A DNA stretch of 64,000 bases from Maratus speciosus (Eukaryota > Arthropoda > Arachnida > Araneae > Salticidae): positions 442,606,619 through 442,670,618 of the forward strand of contig OZ010786.1 in NCBI GenBank assembly GCA_963932465.1, in the 5' to 3' direction. Below the pieces are notes generated by a model that saw nothing but the letters and a program-made list of their open reading frames with translations, was not told the DNA's origin and made no database searches. Below, piece by piece: positions 22,736-33,338 of this stretch. Position numbers and translations under genes: made by a program. Position 1 is the first letter of the stretch; the number at the start of each line of letters is the position of its first letter.

Positions 22736-23624
22736 AAGGTCATTTTCGGATTCAATAGTAAAAAATACATAAAAATCAATTATCAAAAGTTAAAGAAATA
22801 ACAATCACATCTATTATACTATCAGAATCAGATTTCCGAAAATTTTTCACTTTTTAGCTTTCAAATTTACGATTTGCAAAAAATCTGTACTTTGTGATAA
22901 AAAATGAAGGCCATTTTTGGATTCAGTGTGCAAAGAATCGAGGGTGTTGCTTTTCAACATTTTATTTAACGAAAATTCTATTATTTTTTTCCTGTTATAT
23001 GTTTAGTACAAGCTGTATATTTTGCATTAATATTTCAGAATGATTATAGATTTCAAATTTATAATGCAATGTTAATTTTACTATCAACTATATTTTTTAT
23101 ATATCTGAAGATTATTTATATTTCTAGTAAATTTGTAAATGACCCCTATTTCGCAGCAAAAAATATGCTCCAAGTTGAAACAGCCATTACTTCGGTCAGT
23201 TTTAGTCGTAGAATAATAGGACTTTTATTTGTCTTACTTGTAAGTGTAATAGGAAAGTTTTACTAACTATAACTTGAAGGACCGGGGGATCGTATAAAAA
23301 ATTAAATTTCATAATTTTTCAAGAAATAATTCTATTGGCCCAAATCACTTTTTAAATACTTCTTTACCCCCATTTAAAACATTTTTGTAATTGGAACTAT
23401 ATGGCTATGGCTAACGGTTTAGGAATTAGCTATTGCACATCGTTGAGAGTGGACATCCTGTATAGGAAATTTTATTATTGCTCTGATATTTGTCACCAGG
23501 GTCTAGGAAATTTTAGTCTCATAGATTCCTCTTCAAAATCTACCTCTAGGTATCTTAATTTCATTTTTCATTCTGAATCTCATTTTTCATTTGGATGGCC
23601 CTACTGGTTTGGATATGTAACTAG

Positions 23625-23825
23625 TTAAAGCAGATTAGATTTTTGTTCCAGTGTCCGTACTTTCAATAACTTTATGCCCTTTATCGTCTTTCTCCTCAGC
23701 TCCCTAACTTTACGCACACAGGATATTTCGCATAATTCATCAACATTATTATCACCGCCTTCAGGATCTGGTTCAGAAGCGAAACACCCTATTCTATAGC
23801 AATCATCTTGTAGTGCAATTCAGTG
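23625..23825 (-). other. Unassigned open stretch, possible coding relic
   Basis: On the minus strand a frame runs about 65 codons to a stop at 23625-23627, with residues E-P-D-P-E-G-G-D-N-N-V-D-E-L-C-E and a basic run V-R-K-V-R-E-L-R-R-K. Composition is more protein-like than most open frames here, with acidic then basic tracts, but no start or splice sites were found and I do not recognise a family. It could be a remnant of a captured exon or of a transposon protein. Confidence 0.2.
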
Positions 23826-23829
23826 ATAT

Positions 23830-25599
23830 ATATCAATTTTAATGCATTTGAAATAGCTTAATGTCATTAAAATGCGCTGCAAACGATTTTTTCCCGTTGA
23901 CCATAATGTAACGAAATACTTTTTAGTGCCCCTGTAAATAAACTATTAATGCTACACTCTTCATATTGAATACCAAACATCCCATGGTAAACATCATTAA
24001 CATATATCAATTGCATGGGAATCCGAGTATATTTACGGGAGTTAGGTATATTACACACTGAGACCACACAACGACACAAAGCGCAACATGAAGTGCAAAA
24101 ACCGGTCGAAACAAAGAACGAGGTAGTTGCAAACTTGTTTTAAACCAGTTTTTCTAGCGAATTCAAGCGGCATGTCTTATGTGTCGCCTTAGTGTGTGAC
24201 TTGCCTTAGAGCGTGAACAGACGGTCTGACGGACAGACAAACCGCATTCATAAACACTAACTTTATTGGAAAGAGTTAAAAAGTAAAGCACGTTTTTGCA
24301 CACTGTCTTTCCTGAGTGACTGATGTATGTCTTGTCTTTTACCCTAACATCGCTATTTGTGAACTGCTGTTAACTACGTAGAATTTCAATAAACTTACAA
24401 CTCTTTTTGAATCTCCAATTTCACGAGAACCTACCGGAATTTCTCTAATTTCCCACCCTCATCCGCCGTCACCCTCTCTTCACTTATATGATACAGAACC
24501 TCAGTTCGGTGTGAGTGAATTGCAATGCTAATATGTTTGTTTGGATTGGGACCTTTGGAGCTTCATAACTCATGAAGTCATGGAACACTTGTGTTACACG
24601 AAAGGTTAGAAGTTCCTTCAGATGATTTGTAAACAGATTCATTAGCAGGGCTATGGCTAGTGATATTTATAAGATAATATTATATGCATTAATATTATAA
24701 TATATATATATATATAGTAATATATATGATTTTATTCATATATAGTACATATTATCTCCGCCAAAATATATAGTGATTCACTAAACTTCAAAGTTCTATT
24801 TCTTTAAATTTGAAATTTGCTAACATTTTAACTGAAAAACGGTTTATTGGTTTAATTAAATTAAACAAATTAAAAGTATGTCCATTATTATTACAGAGTG
24901 TAGTACTATATAAAGAACTATCCTTTTGACGATGTTTCGGCCGTTGAATGAAAGATATCTGTTGTAAACGTATTATAGATAATACCAACCTTAATTTTTT
25001 GAGAATTTAACTATTTTTTATTCGGAGTTAAACTTTTTATTGTCAAAACTATTTAAAATAGATAAAACATTTTGTTAAATTCGAACTTTTCAGAAAACTT
25101 TATGTAATTTAAGAAAAAAAAGAAAATAAATAAATAAATCTTCTAAGTGAAAAGAATAACAATAAGAAAGGAAAATACATAAAATTTAGTATCGTATTTG
25201 CAGTAAGTTTTACCTCAATAAAAACGGAAATTTGGCATTAGGCTTGAAACATTAAATTTAGTTTAGCATGAAGGGAGCCTTGATTTGCTCGAAATTAAAC
25301 TCAGATATGTATTATCCATCACCACAGTAACAGGCATTAATCGTGGCATTGAACTCGGGATTTACGAGTATCAATAATGATCAAGAAATCTGAATTATTA
25401 TAAGAAATTATTACGATAAACGATTTTTTTTGCTTTTATTTTACGTTGAATTAAAACAAAGTCACAGTTATTTAAATTCTAATTATTTAGCACGAAATAG
25501 AAGTAAAATAACAATTGAAAAAACTGTACAAAATCACAACATGCATTCTTTGGAAACCAATAATTAAATTCGTATATTGTAAAAATTTTAAATGCAATA
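23830..25599. other. Intergenic sequence, GC-richer at 24.05-24.55 kb, no gene assigned
   Basis: The 24050-24550 stretch is less AT-rich and contains an AATAAA near 24389, but no long frame, TIR pair or LTR pair was found. A TATATA-rich tract lies near 24690-24730. The remainder is AT-rich. Confidence 0.45.
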
Positions 25600-25845
25600 T
25601 TAACCTTCCGCATACCAGACCGGTGCAACAGGACCCGATAGATACATTCAAATTGATTTTTCACATTTTAAAAAATGAAAATTTTGTAAATATGTGACTT
25701 TTTCTGGAATGTTCTACTCAAAAGAATAGAACATCCCAGAAAAAACCCATATTTACAGAAATTTCAGTTTTTAAAATAAATTGGAAATATCATTATAAAT
25801 GTACCTGTCGGGGCCATTGAACCCCTCTGGTAGGCGGAGGGTTAA
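25600..25845. mobile_element. TTAA MITE, CCGCATACCAGACCGG family, copy 1
   Basis: The ends are TTAACCTTCCGCATACCAGA and the complement of TTAACCCTCCGCCTACCAGA. Inside is a strong hairpin (TTCTGGAATGTTCTA / TAGAACATCCCAGAA, about 25698-25742). A second copy lies only 130 bp away at 25974-26181. Confidence 0.85.
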
Positions 25846-25973
25846 CATAAATCTATTAAACCGAAACAGGCATAAAATATGCAGCTTTATATATGTCGCA
25901 GTGTTGGAGAAAGTCCGATAATCTATATGTAGCACGTGATTTTTCTTTCCCGTTTTTATACTCAAAACGGCCA

Positions 25974-26181
25974 TTAACCCTAGATCTACCGGGAATTTTA
26001 TTCAAGTTTTAATAAAACGTTCTACACCAGAATTTTTATTTAAAACTATTTAACTTTTTTATTTACCTTATTTTTGTCTGGTTTATATACTTAGTTTATT
26101 TTAAAGAAATTTCTGGTTTGAATGAATATTTTGTATGTACCTGTCGGGTCCAATGGACCCGTCTGGTAGACGGAGGGTTAA
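25974..26181. mobile_element. TTAA MITE, CCGCATACCAGACCGG family, copy 2
   Basis: It starts TTAACCCTAGATCTACCGGG and ends GTCTGGTAGACGGAGGGTTAA-type sequence shared with copy 1, including GTACCTGTCGGG-CCA. Copies 1 and 2 share the right half best; the left halves differ. Confidence 0.8.
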
Positions 26182-27259
26182 GAGAGCGAACCGCGGTTAA
26201 ATTATTTCAATCCCACCCACCACTGTTACTGTTATCTTATTATTATTATTAGACATTATGCTTTTTGAAATATTCTTTATCTTAAGAAAGAAAGAAACGT
26301 TTTACAAAAATTCCTTGTTCTAACAGATTTTACTCTATGTAATAAACCTCAATGTAAGTTGATTAAAATAACAATCTTAGGGAGTTTCCAGATTTTTTTA
26401 ATCATCTTCTTTAGGAGAGAAAAACAAGACGCCAAACTGTGGAAATAAAGTGGTACTCGAGCACTCGTAGCTGGTCATATATTTATTTTGACAAAGAGGA
26501 TTCTCAAATTGAAATTATGTTTGAGGAAAAAACATGAAATAGTGAAATATGCATGAAAGTGCGTAACTCTACAATTATTAAAATAACTAGGGGATCGAAC
26601 CCGAGCTCCTCGGGTTACAGAGTACAGGTAAAAACAATTCTTTTTTTTCTTTTTTTTAACTCTAATTATTATTTTTTTACATGTAATATATATTTTAGAT
26701 TGTCCACTAACATAAAAAAGAATTTTTATATGAAAAATATCAATTATGCAATCAAATAAAGTTTTAAAATTTATTAAAAGCGTTACTTTCACATGCCAGG
26801 AGTTCTTAGCCCAAGATTTTGCGACTTAAGGCAGTCTTTCCGATCATTTCAGTGCTTTAAGCGCGTGGTTCAATCCCATGTTTGTTAAATTTGTTTCTTA
26901 TTTACATTATTTTATTTATTTTTCTATAGAGGAAGTTTTAATTTTGTTATGGGACATCAGACGGAAACAAATGCTGGCATTTTTACATTGTTTTAAAGGC
27001 AAGCGGATTAATATTTCATAATCGAGCTACACGTGATAGAGATACATTTAAAAATAATTCATGCTTGAAAATCTCTCTCTCTCTATATATATATATATAT
27101 TACGCTATCGCACGTGGCACAGAAATCTCAATTATTTGTTAATTGTTTAATGGCAACCCCCGAATGAAACGCATCTCATTGGTTATTGTGTAATAGTTTT
27201 CAAAAGGGAATAACAATAATAAAAAAAAGTTTAATTAATAACTATAGAAAAAACAATTT
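26182..27259. other. Intergenic sequence with tRNA B-box-like motifs
   Basis: GGTTCGATCCCC on the minus strand (complement of 26590-26602) and GGTTCAATCCC on the plus strand (near 26869) match the RNA polymerase III B box. No complete tRNA fold is visible at either site. A (TC)n(TA)n run occurs near 27065-27100. No protein gene is seen. Confidence 0.4.
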
Positions 27260-28025
27260 ATATTAAAAAAAAGTAAATAAACAATTTATTAATAAATAAA
27301 CAACAACATCCGGGTTACCATATCAAGCAAAATAACGACACTTTGGCGCCATTTAAGTATCCCGGTGCGTATATGACATTGGCGTCAGAAAAAAATCGCG
27401 CCAACGTGGTGCGTATATGACATCTGTGCCGTCTTTTACTTATTTATTTATTTATTTATCGAACAACAAACATACGACTTCATCTCATTTAAAATACAAT
27501 AAATAAAGGCACTTTTCCAGTATAGGTACTTGGCGAAATAGAGAAAAGGTCCATGGCGAGGAAAGAAATTTGGCAACGTACTTTCTGGACACCTATTTAA
27601 TCAAAATATTTTTTTCGAATAAAACTACATAAAAGTTGCTATGATCAGAAAGAGTTTCTACTTTAATGTTAGCTGGGCGCAATTCTCGCCAATGGCATTT
27701 TTTAACTCGCCAGCACATTTTTTTTTATTTTTCGAGGGGTAAATTAAAACAATGCTTTGATGTTGAAATTAAATAGTTTAAAAAAGAAAAAGAATAAATA
27801 ATACCATAAAGATTTTCTTTTTAAGTGAAAGTCATGAATTTTAAACGTTTCAGTTTTAAATTAAAGCTATCCATTTAAAAAAAATGAGTGAAAGGATTAT
27901 ATTTTAATCATGAAATATGAAAAACGGGTACAATGTTTGGCGATTTATCACCTGTGCCCGACTAACATAAATATACCGAGTTCTTGATTTCTCTATCAGA
28001 ATTTTCCTCTTTGGCGAAGGATCGA
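27260..28025. repeat. Modular dispersed repeat, rearranged relative at 54.6-55.5 kb
   Basis: At least four blocks recur near 54.6-55.5 kb: the ATTAATAAATAAACAACAA...GGGTTACCAT block, the GGTGCGTATATGACATCTGTGC word, the CTCGCCAATGGC...AACTCGCCAG block and the GGCGATTTATCACCTG...CTCTATCAGA block. In the second locus their order and relative orientation differ. GGTGCGTATATGACAT occurs twice here (27363 and 27403). No coding potential. Confidence 0.65.
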
Positions 28026-28114
28026 GCAAGTAAATTAAATTATGAATAAAAGTAACATGATACAATGCCTAGGATACATTTAAGGGAGACCAAACTGGTC
28101 GCCACGGGTGAATA

Positions 28115-28640
28115 GTTATTTTAAAAAACATAATAACTCAGTCAATTAAGATACAATTTTCAAACAAATTGCATTTGAAAGTAGGTTTTTTCTCTATTTG
28201 ACGGCGTAAAAATTGAAAATGCGCGATATTTAGAAATTTAAAAAATCGCTGACATAGCAAGCATTTTAATTTAATTTTTTTTTTTTGTAGATTTTATGGG
28301 AAAATGACAAAATATACAGTATCTCCTATTTTCGACTCTTTTCCGTTTACTTTCAATGACTTTCAATAGAAATGGGGTTCTTTTGTTGCCACGATTAGAA
28401 AAATGATATTAAAAACTACAAAAAAAATAATATCTCAAAAATAAATTGAGATACAGCTTTCAAACATATTGCATTTAAAAGAACATTTTTTTCCTCATAC
28501 AACGGTGTAAAAATTTAAAATGTGCGACGGTTAGAAGTTTAAAAAATTGCAGTAAAGAAAATTGCAAAACCAAAATTTCATTTTAAATTTCAAAGTGTTG
28601 CCATTCGCAGAATGACGTATGCGTTACGCACAGATATGTT
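28115..28640. repeat. Diverged tandem duplication, ~310 bp period
   Basis: TTTCAAACAAATTGCATTTGAAAG / TTTCAAACATATTGCATTTAAAAG-type blocks and GGCGTAAAAATTGAAAATGCG / GGTGTAAAAATTTAAAATGTG occur in direct order at about 28155-28250 and 28455-28550. Non-coding. Confidence 0.7.
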
Positions 28641-28802
28641 TGTCCTTTATAATATAGATAGAAAATCAGTTATTATTATCCTATTAAAATGCAATTTTTA
28701 TGGCCTAGTAATATATTTCTTACATTATTCAAAACTGTTTCTAGTCAGATTTAAAAAATATATTTTTCACTAGTAATTAAACAAGCATTTTCTTTGTTTT
28801 TC

Positions 28803-29230
28803 TTAAGGCTGTTCTTAAGTGATCTGCTCAACAAGCGTAAAACGTTTTGACACATTTACAAATTCATTTTTTAACGGAAAGATATAAAATTGGAATGTTT
28901 GACCATGGAAGCGATTTAGAATCGAACTGTGTTTTCCATCTTTTGATCAGTAAATTACCTATTGAGTTATAATCGATTTTGATCACGTGACAAACATGTT
29001 TTTCACCCATTTTTGAGAAATTATGCCTCTTTCGCGCGGAAATTCGGTTCAAAACGCCCACTTTGACACTATTTTCTGAAAGGCCTATTGCGTTTGCAAA
29101 AAAACGGAAAAAACAGCTCGATTACATAGTTTCTGAACAACAACACCTGTTCGTTTCATGCATTTCCGAATAAAAACAAATTAAAACTTTTGTCACAAAT
29201 TTATCCTTTTGGATTTGAGAACAGCCTTAA
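28803..29230. mobile_element. TTAA-flanked MITE, TTAAGGCTGTTCT termini
   Basis: TTAAGGCTGTTCTTAAGTG at the left and TTTGAGAACAGCCTTAA at the right define a 428 bp element with TTAA at both ends. No related copy was seen in the window. Confidence 0.8.
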
Positions 29231-29401
29231 GAATTCATTTAGAAAAAATTAATTTCGTATGATACATTTACCAATTAGAAAATGTATTAGTGTATTAAAG
29301 GGTCAGCTAGGTGGGGAGGCCTACCAAATGGCTTAAGCACTCACAAGCCCCACCCATTAGTGTATTAAAGTACACATGGTGTTCCATTACCCTCGGGGTC
29401 C

Positions 29402-29461
29402 AGGTACTCAATCGGTAAAGCACGTAAAGTTTCTGGGTTCGAATCCCATCTCGGGCACTTT
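29402..29461 (+). tRNA. tRNA-derived fragment lacking the anticodon arm
   Basis: GTACTCAATCGGTAAAGCAC closely matches a tRNA D-arm and A box, and CTGGGTTCGAATCCCA is a proper T-arm with B box. Between them only about 10 bases remain, so the anticodon arm is missing. The acceptor strands do not pair into a clean 7 bp stem. It is therefore a tRNA pseudogene or the head of a tRNA-derived SINE, not a functional tRNA. A matching SINE tail was not identified. Confidence 0.6.
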
Positions 29462-29757
29462 TCCTCTCAGGTGTAAAAAATCCAATTCGTATAAAATATT
29501 TTTTTTAATTATTTCTTTCAGATTAATTTAGCACAAGAAGATGAAATAGTAATGTTTAGTAAACGCCCTACTCCGCCCCGCACTTCAATTTCTTTTTTCT
29601 TTCTTTCTTTACTTTTCTTTTTTGTTTTGAGGAGGGGGGGGGGGAGTGGCACACACATTAGAAGGATATTTTGGCAATAAAGTCAGCTTTAATAGAATCA
29701 AAATCTGTTATTTTGAAATAAAATAGCGTATTTTAATTTATTAAAACTGGCCAGTCT
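29462..29757. other. Spacer with CT-rich and G-run simple sequence
   Basis: A TTTCTTTC-type tract and a G run (about 29633-29644). No gene. Confidence 0.6.
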
Positions 29758-30240
29758 ACAAGAAAAGAACCGATTCCCGAGGAATCGGTCCTTTTCGGAA
29801 CGGTTCCTCGGATTCGGTCCTTTTTGGAACGGTTCCTCGGATTCGGTCCTTTTTGGAACGATTCCGAAATGGACCGACTCCGAGGAATCGGTCCTTTACG
29901 GAACGACTCCGAGGAATCGGTCCTTTTCGGAGTCGGTACATTTTGGACCGATTCCGAGGAATCGTTCCGAAAAGGACCGATTCCGTGGAGTCGGTCCTTT
30001 TCGGAATCGTTCCAAAAAGGACCGATTCCGAGGAACCGTTCCAAAAAGGACCGAATCCGAGGAACCGTTCCAAAAAGGACCGAATCCGAGGAACCGTTCC
30101 AAAAAGGACCGAATCCGAGGAGTCGTTCCAAAAAGGACCAAATCCGAAAAGGACCGATTCCTTTTTACAGAATGGATTCGTTCCTTCAGTTTCACTGCCG
30201 GAATCGTTCCTTTGGAGTCGTTCCTCAACAAATGACACAT
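29758..30240. repeat. Palindromic minisatellite, right end of the hAT-like segment
   Basis: About 480 bp of GAATCGGTCCTTTTCGGAAC-type units, mostly 27-30 bp, switching strand near 29955 so that the array is itself an inverted repeat. Units are mostly multiples of three and low in stops, so long open frames appear in many frames on both strands. These are by-products of the repeat, not genes. It mirrors the array at 20006-20165. Confidence 0.9.
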
Positions 30241-30286
30241 CTCTAATAAGTAAACATATGTAATACGAGTATGTAATGTATGTAAA

Positions 30287-30858
30287 GACCGGGAACCGGC
30301 AGCACAGACACACGATTCGTACGGATACCGTTATTTCTCCAGGAGATGTACCAGTATTTTTTTATAGAAAAAGAAATCTAGGTTAAACGCGCAAAATTTC
30401 GCTTTCTTTGAAGAAGAGATTTTCTATAAGATAATACTGGTGTCGAAAAATATTTTGGTCTGCAAAGGAGGCGAACGAACCATGAAACAACCACCTCCTC
30501 GAGTTGGAGGTTGAAATTCAAGAATTAGCTAAATCTCGATTCCCATATTAAAACACAAACGGTCTGCCAAGTCATATCTTGGTGGAAAACACTTAAAAAC
30601 CCGATTTTTTCGGTTGACTCGTAGGTTTAGCATTGTATTTTCCTGCTCCCAGTCCCCCATGTTTTCATACATTTGGGTACAGGAAAACGCATTGTTAAAC
30701 CTACAAGTCGACTGCTAAAATCGGAATTTAGGTGTTTCCCACTAAGAAAAGACTTCGCAGACCGATTCCATTTTAATATGGCAATCGAGTTTTATCTAAT
30801 TCTGGAATTTCAGCTTCCAACTCTATGAGGTGGTTGTCTCTGCTGCCGGCTCCTGGTC
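30287..30858. mobile_element. Foldback element with GACCGGGAACCGGCAGCA ends
   Basis: GACCGGGAACCGGCAGCA at the left pairs with TGCTGCCGGCTCCTGGTC at the right. In addition, 30480-30640 and 30660-30845 are long inverted arms (shared blocks include AAATCTCGATTCCCATATTAA and GACTCGTAGGTTTA). A half copy lies at 40456-40824, and a fainter trace (TTTTCGGCACCAAT...) at about 47230-47300. Non-coding. Confidence 0.8.
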
Positions 30859-31488
30859 TATAAATATTAAATATGAAACTCCCAAAGTGTAAATATAGTC
30901 ATAAAATTCCTTTAGCTATGGGTCAGAAGAGATACGTCACAGTGGATTTTTTTTTCGTACCACTTTTGAAAAAATAAATAAATTCTGACATAAATTAAAC
31001 TAGGATCATCGAAAAGAAATGAATTGCAAAGAACAATTTATTAAATTGTGCTACGATTAAATATAAAATTAGTTGCCAGTTAGTGCCCATAATTACATGT
31101 TTAAGGAATTGAAATTTTTAATATAAAATAATGTGTTGAACCAAAAAGCATCAAATTCACCAATGACATGTAGTAAACGAAGGTCAGCCAAACCAATGGC
31201 AATGAGGGTAGAGTTGCATAAACCTGGCTGCACTAATTCCGTGTTTTTAGGCGAAATAGACTCGCTTTTATATTTTCTTAAGAGTAGAAGCAGAAGCAGT
31301 TAAAAAAATGAAAATACTAAATTTTAAATATTTAAATTCAAATATATTTTGAATTCTGATATCTGGAATAATAGTAATATATGAAGATAATGTTGGTAGG
31401 TATATAAATTTTATTAATTAATTTCTTTCATATTGTTTAATTATCTTCAGTAATACTTACTTGTGTTTTCTTTTTGCTTAAAAAGGTT
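30859..31488. repeat. Degenerate long-period repeat (as 16.8-19.1 kb)
   Basis: AAATATTAAATATGAAACTC and CAAAGTGTAAATATAGTCAT follow the order seen at about 17000 and 18620, as expected if this is the sequence interrupted by the 20006-30245 segment. No gene. Confidence 0.5.
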
Positions 31489-32182
31489 TTAAGGGGTCAG
31501 GTAATCTTTGAAACAATAAAGTGCATGGAAAAGTGACCTCTGTAAGAATTGCAGTCATTCTTTAACTAATTAACTTTTAATTATAAAATTGAAAATACAT
31601 GTTAGGAACGATTTATTTTATCAATCAAAGTTGTTAGAAAAGGTATACACATATATAGTTTTGTTTTAATTTATTTTACTTTATTTTATTTATTTTACTT
31701 TAATTTATTATTAATTTGAGTACAGATATAAAGTGTATTCAAAATGACCTACAATGAAAAAAATAAAACTTGTAGATCCCAAGAAAAAAAAAATTAGAGT
31801 AATTCGAAATATCGAGATTTTTTTATACAAAAGTAGCCGTGAATTCTAAACTTCTTACTTGAGAAACATAATAATAGGTCATTTTGTGCTTCTGTACGTT
31901 TAATACACCCACCAAAAATTTCGTGAAATTCTAGGCAACCGTTTTTCAGAAATCATGCGCGCGATGATCAAAATCGATGTTTTCAGAAAATTGGCTTTAA
32001 AGATTGAAATACCCGTTGATCATATGGCAAAAGCTCAAAGTGTTTTAGACATAACTTCTCTTCTTCTAATGCGAATTTTTGTATGGGGTTTGCTTTTAAA
32101 TGTTCCTAAAGAATCATATTTAATTATAAGCTATTAAAAAAAAATGATTTTTGGACGCTTCAAAGGTTACATGACCCCTTAA
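31489..32182. mobile_element. TTAA-flanked element, TTAAGGGGTCAGGTAAT termini
   Basis: TTAAGGGGTCAGGTAATCTT at the left and AAAGGTTACATGACCCCTTAA at the right (one base per side trimmed in quoting) give a 694 bp TTAA-flanked element. Its termini resemble those of the 63236-63896 family (TTAAGGGGTCTCGGGA), though the interiors differ. The longest internal frame is 60 codons with no domain. Confidence 0.8.
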
Positions 32183-33128
32183 AATATTTTTTATGGTTAA
32201 AATAACTGACGTTATTTTTTTTTAACTTCTGAGCACGTTTTTTAAATACGAATCACTTAAAATGAAAAATAACCATGAGAATATTACACTTGTTACTTTT
32301 CTAGTATAAAATAAAAAAAAAAGAGAGAGAGAACTAAAATTTTTAGGTAACATTTATTTTATTATAATTACCAATTATAGATATATAACTATTACTAAAA
32401 ATTCTTGACATTTAATTGACCGTTCGTTTAATATGGAGGGAAGATTTTTTTTAAGGAAATGAAGGAAAAATCAGTCCCATAAGAGATATTTCAGTGCCTT
32501 TTTCAATCACTGTAAGAAAAGCAAACATAAAAAACAGTGCTTAGACAAACAGTATATCAAAAGTGTTCTTCTTACTTAATTATAGCTTCAAACAAATTAA
32601 AAATGCGTAAACTTTAATGTAAGGTATCCACAATGTAAATTTTCAGAAAAAGCAATGGAAGAATATGAACATAAAAAAGATTATGTTAGTTAATTACCTA
32701 TTTTTCCCCATTTAACTTACGATAAATAAAAATTTCTCTGCTAAAAAATCATTTAGTTAACACCATGTAATTAAATACTAGCATATGTTAATTTCTTTCT
32801 CCCCAAAAAATCTGAAAGCATTTTATAAATTTCAACAATAATTCACGTTATTTTTTTAACTAGTGAGAGCAGCTCTGCAATATGAACACATAAAAATAAA
32901 AAAAAGAACATGATAAAAGGAAAATATTAATATATGTACATATTTTTTACTTAATATTTTTATTATACCTTTTAAAATTTAAGTTCTCGTAAAGCAAAAT
33001 TTATTTTAAAATATAATTATTGAAATATGTAAACATTGCTTAAAAGGTTCAACTGCAACTTCACGTCTCTTATATATATATTTTTTTTTGTTTGAGAAAT
33101 ATATTATTACTACAGTGAAAGAAATTGT
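32183..33128. repeat. Degenerate long-period repeat (as 16.8-19.1 kb)
   Basis: CTTCTGAGCACGTTTTTTAA and TACGAATCACTTAAAATGAA match 17265-17290 and 37425-37455. GGAAGAATATGAACATAAAA matches the GGAAAATATGAAGAT motif. No gene. Confidence 0.5.
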
Positions 33129-33338
33129 TTTAACCCTTTCAGGAGCAAGTAATTGTGTTTCTGTAATGTCAAATTCCCACCGAAATCTTCAAAAAAATTA
33201 TTGCAAAATAGGGAAAATCAACTTTATGGCCTTTCTTATACCAGTTAGAAAAGTAAAATTTAATAAAATTTTTCTGGTGCAAATCTTGATTAATCGTAGG
33301 TGGGATATAATATATCCCACCGCCCCTCAATGGGTTAA
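33129..33338. mobile_element. TTAA MITE, inverted copy of the 4751-4961 family
   Basis: It begins TTAACCCTTTCAGGAGCAAG and ends CCCCTCAATGGGTTAA. Internal landmarks match the 4751 copy in reverse complement. Confidence 0.85.

Larger units (their letters stand above)
20501..23460. mobile_element. 2.96 kb TIR element with ~200 bp terminal repeats
   Basis: Left TIR 20501-20695 (TAGTGTGTCTTTACTCTC...) pairs with right TIR 23268-23460 (ends GAGAGTGGACATCCTG). Shared stretches include CTCAACGATGT, CCTAAACCGTTAG, ATAGTTCCAATTACAAAA and TATACGGTCCTC-type sequence. TATA flanks both ends, consistent with a TA target. The interior holds a TTAA MITE (20983-21214), a partially duplicated segment at 21465-21770 with an inverted partner at 22730-22960, and a Helentron-like minisatellite. 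No transposase was found, so it is non-autonomous or gutted. Confidence 0.75.
20006..30245. mobile_element. 10.24 kb segment with hAT-like ends and 8 bp TSD
   Basis: The segment is bracketed by perfect 8 bp direct repeats ATAAGTAA (19998-20005 and 30246-30253), which fit the nTnnnnAn preference of hAT elements. Just inside are inverted TAGAGATG ends, the left reading TAGAGATGGGCAAC, a typical hAT terminus. Both ends then enter arrays of GGAACGATTCC-type words. The sequence outside rejoins as a continuous unit of the 16.8-19.1 kb repeat, matching an unoccupied version near 16970-17020. Inside are a 2.96 kb TIR element, MITEs and tRNA-like fragments, but no recognised transposase. If it moved as one unit it depended on an outside enzyme. 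Growth by later nested insertions explains its size. Confidence 0.7.

Noticed and set aside
24100..24550. Possible LTR or gene end (GC-richer, AATAAA near 24389)
   Set aside because: No second LTR copy, TG...CA ends, primer-binding site or long frame could be found.
29733..30313. Several overlapping open frames of 114-185 codons on both strands, reading like a repetitive R/K/D/S-rich protein
   Set aside because: They overlap in incompatible frames and strands and are fully explained by a minisatellite of mostly 27-30 bp units without stops. No start, splice or domain evidence.
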